Positions 1-8,680 of a DNA stretch of 64,000 nucleotides are shown here, in pieces; positions within the stretch are counted from its first letter, which is position 1, and every line of letters begins with the position of its first letter. The stretch covers positions 2,914,001 through 2,978,000 of the forward strand of contig NZ_CP061274.1 of assembly GCF_014775655.1 (NCBI RefSeq), read 5' to 3'. This DNA comes from Clavibacter zhangzhiyongii (GTDB lineage Bacteria > Actinomycetota > Actinomycetes > Actinomycetales > Microbacteriaceae). The notes beneath the pieces were generated by a model. It had not been told where the DNA came from and made no database searches. It saw only the letters and a program-made list of their open reading frames with translations. The position numbers and the translations under genes are program-made.

Positions 1-306
1 GACGAGCGCGTCCCACGGCTCGCCGGCCTGCACGCGCACGAGCACGGTGCCGTCGGCGCGCTCGTCGCCGACCTCCACGCCGCGCGTCGCGATGCGGACG
101 ACGGTGCCCTCGACGCCGTCGTCGGAGATGAGGGAGTTGGATCCGCCGCCCAGCACGAGCCAGTCCTCCCCCACGGCCCAGAGGCCGAGCAGGGTGTCGA
201 CGAGCTCGTCACGCTCGCTCACGGTCACGAGCTCCTCGGCCGGGCCGCCGACGCGCAGCGTGGTGAGGTCGGCGAGCGGGGCGTCGCGGTGGGTCTCGAT
301 CGTCAT
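1..306 (-). CDS. murB: UDP-N-acetylmuramate dehydrogenase, N-terminal part
   Basis: MurB reduces UDP-GlcNAc-enolpyruvate to UDP-MurNAc with NADPH in the cytoplasmic stage of peptidoglycan synthesis. The 102 residues in the window begin MTIETHRDAPL and show TTLRVGGPA and GGGSNSLISDDG, the FAD-binding signatures of the MurB N-terminal domain. The rest of the protein lies beyond the left edge. The ATG is 7 bases after the hadB stop, so it is probably the third gene of a hadA-hadB-murB operon. The family call is firm; only completeness is unknown. Confidence 0.93.
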   Translation of the reverse strand, partial: MTIETHRDAPLADLTTLRVGGPAEELVTVSERDELVDTLLGLWAVGEDWLVLGGGSNSLISDDGVEGTVVRIATRGVEVGDERADGTVLVRVQAGEPWDALV

Positions 307-313
307 GGGTGCC

Positions 314-760
314 CTACGCCAGCCGGACCTGCGCCTGCGCGCGGCCGAGGACGGTCTTCCCGTCGACGGAGACGGCGAGGTCGATGCGGACCGTGCCGGC
401 CTCGGCGTCGATCGCGCCGACCTTGGCGACGATCGTCAGCTCCTGGCCGTCGGCGGGATCCACGACCACGGGCCGCGTGAACCGCACGCCGTAGGAGACG
501 ATGCGCGAGGGATCCCCCGCCCAGTCGGCCACGGGCTGCACGGCCTGACCCATGGTGAGCATGCCGTGCGCGAGGACGCCCGGCAGGCCGACCGACGCGG
601 CCACGTCGTCGCGGTAGTGGATGGGGTTGAAGTCGCCCGAGGCGCCCGCGTAGCGGACGAGGGATTCGCGCGTGAGGTGGATCGAGCGCTCGGCGACGAC
701 CTCGCCCACGGCGAGGTCCGCGAGCACGGGCACGCTGCCGGCCGCGGCTGCGGCGCTCAC
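314..760 (-). CDS. hadB: MaoC-like 3-hydroxyacyl-ACP dehydratase, catalytic subunit (HadB-like)
   Basis: A 148-residue hot-dog-fold protein of the MaoC family. It should dehydrate 3-hydroxyacyl-ACP/CoA intermediates as a heterodimer with the upstream HadA-like protein. The active-site stretch GDFNPIHYRDD (Asp and His about residues 38-44) followed by LPGVLAHGM is intact. The start is GTG at 758-760, overlapping the hadA TGA (GTGA), which implies translational coupling. In mycobacteria HadAB belong to long-chain fatty acid elongation; the substrate in this organism is inferred, not shown. Confidence 0.87.
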   Translation of the reverse strand: MSAAAAAGSVPVLADLAVGEVVAERSIHLTRESLVRYAGASGDFNPIHYRDDVAASVGLPGVLAHGMLTMGQAVQPVADWAGDPSRIVSYGVRFTRPVVVDPADGQELTIVAKVGAIDAEAGTVRIDLAVSVDGKTVLGRAQAQVRLA

Positions 761-1206
761 GCGTCGTCCCCGCGGACCACGAGGGTGGACACCGCCGTGA
801 CGACGTGCGCCCCGGATCCGTCGACCATGGCGGACTCGGCGGTCACCATCGCGTTGCCGCCGAGGGTCTGGACCTTGGTGACGGTGAGCGTCGCGGTCAG
901 CTCGTCGCCCGCGACCACCGGCCGGGAGTACGTGAAGGCCTGCTCGCCGTGGACCACGCGGCTGTAGTCGATCCCCGTGTCCGGCTCGGCGAGCAGCTGC
1001 GTCACGGTCATCGCCTGCAGCACGACGGGGAACGTGCTCGGCGCGACCACGTCGGCGTGGCCCGCGGCGCGCGCGGCCTCGGGGTCGAGGTGGACGGGGT
1101 GGGTGGCGCCGACGGCACGGGCGAACTCGCGCACCTTCTCGCGTCCCACCAGGTACGGGGCGGCGGCGGGGAGCACGCGGCCCTGGAGCTCTGGATTCAC
1201 TGGCAC
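757..1206 (-). CDS. hadA: MaoC N-terminal-like dehydratase partner (HadA-like)
   Basis: A 149-residue hot-dog protein beginning MPVNPELQGRVLP. It resembles the substrate-binding MaoC_dehydrat_N partner and lacks the Asp-x4-His catalytic motif seen in its neighbour HadB. It carries THPVHLDPEAAR and APSTFPVVL, typical of HadA. The GTG at 1204-1206 is preferred because a TAGGAT box ends 6 bases upstream, the leaderless arrangement common in this window. A second GTG two codons later is the alternative. It heads the operon with hadB and murB. Confidence 0.85.
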   Translation of the reverse strand: MPVNPELQGRVLPAAAPYLVGREKVREFARAVGATHPVHLDPEAARAAGHADVVAPSTFPVVLQAMTVTQLLAEPDTGIDYSRVVHGEQAFTYSRPVVAGDELTATLTVTKVQTLGGNAMVTAESAMVDGSGAHVVTAVSTLVVRGDDA

Positions 1207-1268
1207 CGGACGATCCTACGCGGCGGGCCCGCGGGCGCCCGGCGGTCGATGGCCCCGGGCACGCGAGA

Positions 1269-1301
1269 GCCCCGGCCCCCACTTCTCGTGGGGACCGGGG
1301 C
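1269..1301 (-). terminator. Strong hairpin after the 28-codon gene
   Basis: A near-perfect inverted repeat (GCCCCGG-x-CCCCAC / GTGGGG-x-CCGGGGC, 4-5 base loop) lies 37 bases after the stop of the small gene and before the hadA promoter. It makes the small gene an independent transcription unit. Confidence 0.75.
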
Positions 1302-1337
1302 CCGGGTACGCGATGCTGCTTCCGCGGCGTCAGCTGC

Positions 1338-1424
1338 CTACTGGCAGGAGTCGCACTGCAGGAGCTCCATGGGGTCGACGGGGATCGCGTAGCCGCCGAC
1401 GGTGTCGTTGTTGTCGTAGTCCAT
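1338..1424 (-). CDS. 28-residue peptide ending in Cys-Asp-Ser-Cys-Gln
   Basis: A very short gene: starts MDYDNNDTVGGYAIPVD and ends PMELLQCDSCQ. ATG is preceded by GGGAGG at 5-base spacing, a good ribosome binding site. A promoter and tandem operator-like boxes lie upstream and a strong terminator lies downstream, so it looks like a dedicated transcription unit rather than chance. I do not recognise the family. The C-terminal Cys-x-x-Cys tail resembles the flexible redox tail at the C terminus of ribonucleotide reductase large subunits; a Gly-Gly near the middle also leaves a modified-peptide precursor possible. No function is assigned. Confidence 0.6.
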   Translation of the reverse strand: MDYDNNDTVGGYAIPVDPMELLQCDSCQ

Positions 1425-1562
1425 GGGTGCCTCCCGTTGTGTCGTGTGGGGAGCCGCCGGTGCGGCTCCTCAGGTCTCGTGGCTCTCGCCCCGATGGCCT
1501 CCGGATCCGCGTCTCCGCGACGATCCGGTGTGCTCGGCCACCCGGTGGGGCGGTGAGGTTCT

Positions 1563-1611
1563 CCACTATATAACCCGAACTACAGACCTGTCATTCCACT
1601 ACATCTAGTGG
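1563..1611 (-). promoter_or_regulatory. Promoter with two NrdR-like boxes for the 28-codon gene
   Basis: Read on the minus strand, -35 ATGACA (1589-1594) and -10 TATAGT (1565-1570) are 18 bases apart. A perfect palindrome CCACTACATCTAGTGG (1596-1611) sits just upstream of -35. A second copy with a good left half (CCACTATAT) and a degenerate right half begins at 1563 and covers the -10. The two start 33 bases apart. Core and tandem layout resemble NrdR boxes, which normally have 15-16 base linkers; here it is 17. The leader (about 1558-1425) also holds a short GC hairpin at 1449-1470. Nothing else is seen in the 371-base gap 1425-1795 except the terminator at 1737-1769. Confidence 0.5.
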
Positions 1612-1736
1612 TTCGGCGTGTCGCGGCGCCTTCCGCGCCGTCATGCGGATCCGCGGCCGCCGACCGATCCCGGAGCCCGCACGAGCCCGGCGTGTCGCCT
1701 GCTCCGGACCCTCGACGAGGTGCACCCGGCACGCAC

Positions 1737-1769
1737 GAGGGCCGCCGCGATCACGTCGCGGCGGCCCTC
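1737..1769 (-). terminator. Hairpin after the small acidic protein gene
   Basis: Inverted repeat GAGGGCCGCCGCGA / TCGCGGCGGCCCTC with a short loop, 26 bases after the stop codon at 1796. It separates this gene from the Cys-x-x-Cys peptide gene. Confidence 0.7.
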
Positions 1770-1795
1770 CTCCCGCGCCGTGCGCGGGATGCGGA

Positions 1796-1990
1796 TCAGG
1801 ACTCGCGCGCCTCGCGCGCCTCCTTCTCCTCCTCGGACTCGCTGGCGGTGTAGTCGCCGCCCGCGGGGGCCTCACGGCGCTCCTCGTCGTGCGCGTCGGG
1901 GACGGGGTTGCCCTGGGTCTTGTAGAGCACGTCGTCGTGCTCGGCGCCCGTGGCGTGGTCGGGGTGGTCGGGGGATTCGTGGTGGGTCAT
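1796..1990 (-). CDS. Small acidic hydrophilic protein, unknown function
   Basis: 64 residues starting MTHHESPDHPDHATG, rich in Asp, Glu and His, with a Glu/Lys/Ser tail (ASESEEEKEAREARES). There is no membrane segment or recognisable domain and it is probably disordered. It is followed by a clear terminator and preceded by about 200 bases containing only the tRNA terminator, so it is likely monocistronic. Its ATG and composition resemble small conserved actinobacterial proteins, but I cannot name a family. Confidence 0.6.
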   Translation of the reverse strand: MTHHESPDHPDHATGAEHDDVLYKTQGNPVPDAHDEERREAPAGGDYTASESEEEKEAREARES

Positions 1991-2121
1991 GCCCGGAGGC
2001 TACGCCGCGCGCGCGGGCACCGGAAGGACGCGCGCCGCGGGAGGACACGGGCCGGCGCGGACGCGGCAGCCCGGGGACGCCGCCGCTCGGCGACGCAGCC
2101 GCTCGGCGACGGGCAGAGGAA

Positions 2122-2156
2122 AGGCCCCGGAACCTGGCGAGAGGTGTCCGGGGCCT
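2122..2156 (-). terminator. Terminator of the tRNA-Thr/tRNA-Met unit
   Basis: Inverted repeat AGGCCCCGGA / TCCGGGGCCT enclosing 15 bases, about 37 bases past the tRNA-Met 3' end. Confidence 0.65.
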
Positions 2157-2192
2157 ATCGAGGAGGACGGACCCTGAGGATCCGCGCTTCCG

Positions 2193-2266
2193 TAGCGGGA
2201 GCGGGACTTGAACCCGCGACACCACGATTATGAGCCGTGTGCTCTAACCACCTGAGCTACCCCGCC
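2193..2266 (-). tRNA. tRNA-Met (anticodon CAT)
   Basis: The minus strand folds as a cloverleaf: acceptor GGCGGGG/TCCCGCT with wobble pairs at both ends, D-arm TAGCTCAGGTGGTTAGAGC, anticodon loop CTCATAA, and T-arm GCGGG-TTCAAGT-CCCGC. CCA is not encoded. The G-U first pair and ordinary D-arm suggest an elongator; initiator identity is not fully excluded. It is co-transcribed after tRNA-Thr. Confidence 0.93.
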
Positions 2267-2307
2267 ATGACCCTCGCCGCCGACCGTGGCCGGACCCGGA
2301 GGGATCG

Positions 2308-2379
<72 letters not shown>

Positions 2380-2426
2380 GTGCTCAGGCGCGTCGGAGAC
2401 GCGCTGGAACCCTACGACGATAGCAG

Positions 2427-2464
2427 GTCCGGGACCGCCCACGAGACGCGGGACGGCCCCGGAC
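2427..2464 (-). terminator. Hairpin after the aldo/keto reductase gene
   Basis: Imperfect inverted repeat GTCCGGGACCGCCC / GGGACGGCCCCGGAC between the reductase stop (2490) and the tRNA-Thr promoter region. Confidence 0.5.
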
Positions 2465-2489
2465 CGGGGCACGCGGGGCGCGGCGCGGA

Positions 2490-3428
2490 TCAGACCGCGG
2501 AGAGGTCCTGGATCTCGTCGGCCGTCAGCTCGAGCTCCATCGACGCGAGGAGGTCCGGCAGCTGCGTGAGGTCGCGGGCGCTCGCGATGGGCGCGGTGAC
2601 CGACGGCTGCGCGCGCAGCCAGGCCAGCGAGACCGTCGTGACCGAGACCCCGTGCGCCTCGGCGACGCGGTCGAGCACCTCGAGGAGGGCGCGGCCGTGG
2701 TCGTCGTAGTAGGCGGACGCGGTGCCGGCGCGCGGGCTGTCGACGTCGCCGCCGCGGTACTTGCCGGTGAGGAAGCCGCTGGCGAGGCTCGAGTACGGCG
2801 CGGAGGCGATGCCCTCGCGGATCAGGAGGTCGGCCAGCTCGCCCTCGTAGGCGTCGCGCGCGACGAGGTTGTAGCGGTTCTGCAGCACCTCGAAGCGGGC
2901 GATGCCCTCGCGGGCGGAGACGTCGAGCGCGGCCTGCAGGCGCTCCGCGGTGAAGTTGGAGGCGCCGATCGCGCGGACCTTCCCCTCGGCCACGAGCTCG
3001 GCGAGAGCCGTGACGGTCTCCTCGATCGGGGTCCCCTGGTCGTCGATGTGCGCGTAGTAGAGGTCGATCGCGTCGACGCCCAGGCGGCGGAGGCTGGCCT
3101 CGACGCCGCGGCGCACGCTGTCGCGGGACGTGCCCTTCGCCGACTCGAGCGACCCCACCTTGGTGGCGATCACGAGGTCGTCCGGGCGGCCGCGCGAGGC
3201 GAGCCAGCGGCCGATGATCTCCTCGGACTCGCCGCCGGAGTTGCCGGGCTTCCACGCGGAGTAGACGTCGGCGGTGTCGACGAAGTTCCCGCCGGCCTCG
3301 ACGTAGGCGTCGAGCAGCTGGAAGGAGGTGGCCTCGTCGGCGGTCCAGCCGAAGACGTTGCCGCCGAAGGACAGGGGGCTCACCTCCAGGCCGCTCGATC
3401 CGAGGGGCGCGCGTGCGGGCTGCGTCAT
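2490..3428 (-). CDS. Aldo/keto reductase
   Basis: A 312-residue NADPH-dependent aldo/keto reductase, a cytoplasmic TIM-barrel enzyme reducing carbonyl compounds. The N terminus LGSSGLEVSPLSFGGNVFGW, catalytic-Asp/Tyr region VDTADVYS, Lys in ATKVG, His in YYAHIDDQ, and the cofactor loop IASARDLTQL are all in place. ATG follows AAGGAGAT at good spacing. It has its own 3' hairpin. It is clearly paralogous to the reductase at 8681-9667 (shared GWTADEA and GNSGGESEEIIGRWLASRG-type segments). The physiological substrate is unknown. Confidence 0.92.
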   Translation of the reverse strand: MTQPARAPLGSSGLEVSPLSFGGNVFGWTADEATSFQLLDAYVEAGGNFVDTADVYSAWKPGNSGGESEEIIGRWLASRGRPDDLVIATKVGSLESAKGTSRDSVRRGVEASLRRLGVDAIDLYYAHIDDQGTPIEETVTALAELVAEGKVRAIGASNFTAERLQAALDVSAREGIARFEVLQNRYNLVARDAYEGELADLLIREGIASAPYSSLASGFLTGKYRGGDVDSPRAGTASAYYDDHGRALLEVLDRVAEAHGVSVTTVSLAWLRAQPSVTAPIASARDLTQLPDLLASMELELTADEIQDLSAV

Positions 3429-3555
3429 GGCTGATCTCCTTCGTCCGGTGGTGGCCGCGTTGGCCGTCCCCCTCCCCAGCGCACGCGGCCCGTCGACTAT
3501 TCCTGTCCGTCCCCCGCGTCGGGACCGCTCCCTGCCCGTCGCCTAGGCTCGATCC

Positions 3556-5295
3556 ATGACCCCACCCTCCCCCACAGCCCCCTCCCCGGCTGCCCGGGAC
3601 GACCTCCTGGCCCGCCCCGACCACGGCGACGCGCACGGCACCGGCTCCGAGTGGTGGCGCACCGCCGTGATCTACCAGATCTACCCCCGCTCGTTCGCCG
3701 ACTCCGACGGCGACGGCATCGGCGACCTCCCCGGCATCACCGAGCGGCTCCCCGCCCTCCGCGAGCTCGGGGTCGACGCCATCTGGCTCTCCCCCTTCTT
3801 CCTCTCCCCGCAGAACGACGCCGGCTACGACGTGGCCGACTACTGCGCGGTGGATCCGCTGTTCGGCACCCTCGACGACTTCGAGCGGATGCAGCGCCGC
3901 GCGCACGAGCTCGACCTCCGCGTCATCGTCGACATCGTCCCGAACCACACGTCCTGCGAGCACCGCTGGTTCCAGGAGGCCGTCGCCTCCCCGGCCGGCA
4001 GCGAGGAGCGCGCCCGGTACATGTTCCGCGACGGGAAGGGCGCCGACGGCGAGCTGCCCCCGAACAACTGGGAGTCGATCTTCGGCGGGTCCGCCTGGTC
4101 GCGGCTCACCGAGCCCGACGGCACGCCCGGCCAGTGGTACCTGCACCTCTTCGACTCCTCCCAGCCCGACCTCGACTGGACGAACCCGTGGGTGCGCGAG
4201 CGCTTCCGCGAGATCCTCCGCTTCTGGCTCGACCGCGGCGTCGACGGCTTCCGCGTGGACGTCGCGCACGGCATGGTCAAGGCACCTGGCCTCCCCGACT
4301 ACACGCCGCCCGAGGGCCAGGGCAGCATGGGCGGCGCCGGCGGCGTCGACGACCAGCCCGCTCCCCCGCCGCCCTACTTCGCGCAGGAGGGCGTGCACGA
4401 GATCTACCGCGAGTGGCGCGAGATCTTCGACTCCTACGAGGGCGACCGCGCGATGGTCGCCGAGGCGTGGGTCGAGCCGCTCGCGAAGCTCGCCGACTGG
4501 GTGCGTCCCGACGAGATGCACCAGGCCTTCAACTTCAGCTACCTCGAGACGCCGTGGGACGCGACGGCGCTGCGGCGCACGATCGACGCGTCGCTCGCGA
4601 CGTTCTCGTCCGTGGGCGCGCCCAGCACGTGGGTCCTCTCGAACCACGACGTGGTGCGGCACGCCAGCCGCCTGGCGCTCTCGGGCGAGAACCCGCAGGG
4701 CGTGGGCATCGGGCCGCGCTCGACCGTGACGGTCGACGAGGAGCTCGGCCTGCGCCGGGCCCGCGCCGCGAGCGCGCTCATGCTGGCCCTGCCCGGCAGC
4801 GCGTACATCTACCAGGGCGAGGAGCTCGGCCTGCCCGAGGACACGCGCCTGCCGGACGAGGCACGTCAGGATCCGACCTTCCACCGCACCGCGGGCGAGC
4901 GCTACGGCCGCGACGGCTGCCGCGTGCCCATCCCGTGGGAGGCCGGCACGCCGTCCTACGGGTTCAGCACGGGTGACGCCAGCTGGCTGCCGCAGCCCCG
5001 CGACTGGGACCGGTTCGCGCGCGACACCGAGCAGGCGGATCCCGCGTCCACCCTCGCGCTGTACACGGAGGCGCTGCTGCTGCGTCGCGAGCACGGGCTC
5101 GCGCTCGGCTCGCTCGAGTGGGTCACCGCCGAGGGCGACGACGTCATCGCGTTCGAGAGCGCCGGCGTCACCGTCATCGCGAACCTCGGCGCCGCGTCCG
5201 TGCCGCTGCCGGAGGGCCGCGTGCTGCTCGCGAGCCACGCGCTCGACGGCGACGCCGTGCCCTCGGACACGACCGTGTGGCTCCTCCGCGACTGA
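3556..5295 (+). CDS. Alpha-glucosidase, GH13 family (oligo-1,6-glucosidase type)
   Basis: A 579-residue glycoside hydrolase family 13 enzyme acting on small alpha-glucosides in the cytoplasm; no signal peptide. The start of the barrel (WWRTAVIYQIYPRSFADSDG) has the calcium-type DSDGDGIGDL loop. The catalytic triad is visible: Asp235 in DGFRVDVAHG, Glu303 in MVAEAWVE, and Asp365 in LSNHDVVRHA. ATG lies 6 bases after a TAGGCT box (3544-3549), so the mRNA is probably leaderless. The first 30 residues are a Pro/Ala-rich extension. Exact specificity (maltose, isomaltose, sucrose, trehalulose) cannot be read from the motifs. Confidence 0.94.
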   Translation: MTPPSPTAPSPAARDDLLARPDHGDAHGTGSEWWRTAVIYQIYPRSFADSDGDGIGDLPGITERLPALRELGVDAIWLSPFFLSPQNDAGYDVADYCAVDPLFGTLDDFERMQRRAHELDLRVIVDIVPNHTSCEHRWFQEAVASPAGSEERARYMFRDGKGADGELPPNNWESIFGGSAWSRLTEPDGTPGQWYLHLFDSSQPDLDWTNPWVRERFREILRFWLDRGVDGFRVDVAHGMVKAPGLPDYTPPEGQGSMGGAGGVDDQPAPPPPYFAQEGVHEIYREWREIFDSYEGDRAMVAEAWVEPLAKLADWVRPDEMHQAFNFSYLETPWDATALRRTIDASLATFSSVGAPSTWVLSNHDVVRHASRLALSGENPQGVGIGPRSTVTVDEELGLRRARAASALMLALPGSAYIYQGEELGLPEDTRLPDEARQDPTFHRTAGERYGRDGCRVPIPWEAGTPSYGFSTGDASWLPQPRDWDRFARDTEQADPASTLALYTEALLLRREHGLALGSLEWVTAEGDDVIAFESAGVTVIANLGAASVPLPEGRVLLASHALDGDAVPSDTTVWLLRD

Positions 5296-5323
5296 CGACG
5301 GCGGGCCGCCCCGCCCGGACGTG

Positions 5324-5363
5324 ACGACGCCCCCTCCGCCTTCGGGCGGCGGGGGCGTCGTCG
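5324..5363. terminator. Bidirectional hairpin between convergent genes
   Basis: Long inverted repeat ACGACGCCCCCTCCGCC / GGCGGCGGGGGCGTCGT around a TTCG loop, between the stops of the alpha-glucosidase (+) and the M23 peptidase (-). It can serve both. Confidence 0.8.
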
Positions 5364-5391
5364 TGCGGGGCCGTCCGGCCTCGCGGGGGTG

Positions 5392-6654
5392 CTAGTTGGC
5401 GTGCTCCTGGAGCCAGGCGAAGGGATCCACCGCGGTGCCGTCGGCCATGCGGACCTCGAAGTGGAGGTGCGGGCCGGTGGAGGCGCCGGTGTTGCCGACC
5501 TGGCCGATCTGCTGGCCGACCTTCACGGGATCGCCCGCCTGCACGCGCATGGAGCCCGGCAGCATGTGGCCGTAGACGGTGGTGATGAGCTGGCCGTCGA
5601 TCACGTGGTCGATGACGAGGTGCACGCCGAGGCCGGTGTCGCTGTTGACGGACTCGCGCACGACGCCGTCGGCGATGGCCTGGATCGGCGCGCCCATGCC
5701 CGGCGCGAAGTCGACGCCCTGGTGGTTGCTCGAGCAGCCGTTGGAGCAGGGCGCGATGCGCTTGCCGAAGACGCCGCTGATCGGGACGCCGGCCGCGAAG
5801 GGCCACTGGATCGACCCGTTGATGTCGTTCGTGAACGCCCCGGCGCCCTTCGACGTCTGCGCGAGCATGATCTGCTGTGGCGTCGTCGCGGTGAACGCGT
5901 CGTCCGTGCCGCCGACCACCTGGGCCTCGGGGGCGGCGGAGAGCGCGATGCTCTGGCTGGGGACGGAGCCGGCGGGGGCGTCCGTGATCACGTTCGCCTG
6001 CGCCATGTCCTGGCCGGTGAGGAACGCGGCGGACGGCAGCGAGGTCGCGATGGTGACCGTCGCGACGAAGGCCATCGTCAGGAGCGTGAGGCCGCGCGAG
6101 GCGTTCGAGCGGCGGCGGCCGGCGGAGGCCTCGGGGTGCGGCGCCGCGAGAGCGGGACGCGCGGAGACGGGGGTGCGGCGACCGCGGGTGCGGGAGTGCG
6201 GGGCGGCGGCGGGGACGCTCGCGCGCTTGGCGTGCACGAAGGACGAGCGGCGAGCCTCGGGCGCGGCGGCGGTGCGGAGGCGGCGGGCGCGCATCGCGAG
6301 CGGCACGGCGTCGGCAGCGGCCACGACGGCCGGCTCGGCGTCGGCGGGGAGGTGCGTGGTGGGGACGGCGGGGGCCGCGACCGCGACGTGGAAGATCCGC
6401 GGGGCGGGGACGGGCTGCTCGGCGGCGGTCTGCGCGGTGGCCGTGGCGTCGTCCGCGGGGTGCGCGGTGGCCGTGGCGTCGTCCGCGGGCTGCTCGGCGG
6501 CGGCGGGGGCCTGCTCCTCGGCGGCGGCGGGCGCCTGCGTCGTGGCCGCCTCGTCCGCGGATCCCGTCATCGCCTCCGCCGCACGGCGCTCGGCCTCACG
6601 GCGCTCGCGTCGCGTCGGGTAGACGACTCCCGCGGTCTCGTCGGGGGTCACCAC
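5392..6654 (-). CDS. M23-family peptidoglycan peptidase with a membrane anchor
   Basis: A 420-residue cell-wall hydrolase. Residues 1-185 are a cytoplasmic, Ala/Pro-rich, low-complexity region. It includes a duplicated segment PADDATATAx that reflects a 30-base direct repeat. Residues about 190-212 (LTLLTMAFVATVTIATSLPSA) form one membrane segment, and the C-terminal 130 residues are a LytM/M23 domain. The zinc ligands HQGVDFAPG (His, Asp) and GPHLHFEV (HxH) are intact, so it should be active outside the membrane. The start is one of two adjacent GTG codons; 6654 gives the longest form. A possible MtrA-type repeat lies about 155 bases upstream. Confidence 0.87.
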   Translation of the reverse strand: MVTPDETAGVVYPTRRERREAERRAAEAMTGSADEAATTQAPAAAEEQAPAAAEQPADDATATAHPADDATATAQTAAEQPVPAPRIFHVAVAAPAVPTTHLPADAEPAVVAAADAVPLAMRARRLRTAAAPEARRSSFVHAKRASVPAAAPHSRTRGRRTPVSARPALAAPHPEASAGRRRSNASRGLTLLTMAFVATVTIATSLPSAAFLTGQDMAQANVITDAPAGSVPSQSIALSAAPEAQVVGGTDDAFTATTPQQIMLAQTSKGAGAFTNDINGSIQWPFAAGVPISGVFGKRIAPCSNGCSSNHQGVDFAPGMGAPIQAIADGVVRESVNSDTGLGVHLVIDHVIDGQLITTVYGHMLPGSMRVQAGDPVKVGQQIGQVGNTGASTGPHLHFEVRMADGTAVDPFAWLQEHAN

Positions 6655-6806
6655 GAGGACCGCCGGACGGAGGACTGGGGGGCACGCGAGGCGTGGAGGA
6701 CGGACAGGATCGTGGAGCTCCTAGCGCGAGGGGACAGGGGTGTGCGCGGAGCCGGCCGACGGGGGTCGGGGCACGCGCGTGCGTCCGGGCCCAGCCCGGT
6801 CGCGAT

Positions 6807-6822
6807 GTAACGGATCGGTAAA
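6807..6822. promoter_or_regulatory. GTAAC-N6-GTAAA direct repeat, possible MtrA site
   Basis: On the plus strand GTAAC, 6 bases, GTAAA: a direct repeat with 11-base period in the 227-base gap upstream of the M23 peptidase. MtrA response regulators of actinobacteria bind such repeats in front of peptidoglycan hydrolase genes. The assignment is by resemblance only; a GGTTA/TAACC element is adjacent. Confidence 0.35.
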
Positions 6823-6881
6823 GGCTAACCGGAGGAAGGGATTCGCGCCACCCGGGGGATGCGCGACGAGGCGCTCAGGGG

Positions 6882-7691
<810 letters not shown>

Positions 7692-7759
7692 GCGTCCACC
7701 CTGCCAGAGCCGCCGGGAGGCCGCGGCGGAGCGCCTCGGGCGCCGGCGGGCGGCGCGGC

Positions 7760-8506
7760 TCAGGCGGTCGCGGTGCCCGTGCGCTCGTCCACCGCCGCGC
7801 CCGACGCCCCGCCCTCGCGCAGGCGCGTCCGCTCCACGCGCCGCGCGTTCCCGAGCAGCCCGACGCCCACCGCCATCAGGACGCCGGCCGCGAGCAGCGC
7901 CCACGCGCCGCCGACGTGCGTCGTGATGAGCGCGGCCACGAGCGCGCCGAGGCCCATGCAGACGATGGCGCCGATGCGACGGGCCCACGCGGCGCCCGTG
8001 CCGCCGGCCACGCGGCTGTCGGAGGAGAGGTTGACCATCGTCATGGTCACGACGACGGTGGAGAGGTCGCGCAGGCCGATGCTCTTGACGGCCGCCGCCT
8101 GCGCGCCGAGGAGCAGCGCGAGGATGCCGGTGATGGCGATCATCACGCCCGTGTCGAGCACGCCGACCGCGAGCCAGACCCCGGAGAGCGCGAGGGTGAG
8201 CAGGGTGCCGGCGACGAGGATCCAGACGGACGAGCGCGGCAGGTGCACGTCGGTGGGCGCCCGGCGCGTGATGCGGGACGCGATCACCGCGCCGAGCATG
8301 AAGGCCACGAGGGCCACGAGGTTGTTGAGCACGGGGATGTCGGCGACGCCCACCAGGCCGAAGCCGATGAAGAGGACGTTGCCGGTCATGTTGCCGGTGA
8401 ACACGCGGTCGAGCGCGAGGTAGCTGACCCCGTCGACGGCGCCGGTCGCGGTGGTCATCACGAGCAGGGCGGCGATGTAGGAGCCCTCGGGCCAGGGACG
8501 GGACAC
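7760..8506 (-). CDS. DUF1275 (YoaK-like) integral membrane protein
   Basis: 248 residues with six hydrophobic segments. The family hallmark near the N terminus is clear: TGAVDGVSYLALDRVFTGNMTGN. Function of the family is unknown; it is a cytoplasmic-membrane protein. The GTG start has GAGGAGAT at proper spacing and a TAGGGT box further upstream (about 8552). It is transcribed away from the aldo/keto reductase unit. Confidence 0.85.
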   Translation of the reverse strand: MSRPWPEGSYIAALLVMTTATGAVDGVSYLALDRVFTGNMTGNVLFIGFGLVGVADIPVLNNLVALVAFMLGAVIASRITRRAPTDVHLPRSSVWILVAGTLLTLALSGVWLAVGVLDTGVMIAITGILALLLGAQAAAVKSIGLRDLSTVVVTMTMVNLSSDSRVAGGTGAAWARRIGAIVCMGLGALVAALITTHVGGAWALLAAGVLMAVGVGLLGNARRVERTRLREGGASGAAVDERTGTATA

Positions 8507-8630
8507 GGCGGATCTCCTCGGCGGTCGGGCGGGACCCTCACACCCTACGACCGCCGCATCGCGTCGCGGGGAGGTCGCACGGCAGCGACGACCGCCGGTC
8601 GCGGCGGGTCAGGACGAGCAGGGCGGTCCC

Positions 8631-8675
8631 GGGACGGGGCCGCCCGGGACGAGGCCGCCCGGGACGGGGCCGCCC
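8631..8675. repeat. Three tandem copies of a 15-base unit
   Basis: The unit GGGACGGGGCCGCCC occurs three times head-to-tail (middle copy with one A) just past the stop of the aldo/keto reductase gene. Non-coding; it may extend a 3' hairpin. Confidence 0.8.
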
Positions 8676-8680
8676 GGGGA

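Noticed and set aside
1330-1566. 78-codon minus-strand frame over the Cys-x-x-Cys peptide gene
   Set aside because: Different frame, Arg-rich, starts at GTG inside the predicted promoter; the 28-codon frame has the ribosome site.
6655-6881. c-di-AMP (ydaO) riboswitch before the M23 gene
   Set aside because: I looked for the conserved ydaO elements often seen before such genes and did not find them in order.
8631-8675. 15-base tandem repeat as an origin or iteron
   Set aside because: Only three copies, very GC-rich, located just past a stop codon; no replication gene nearby.
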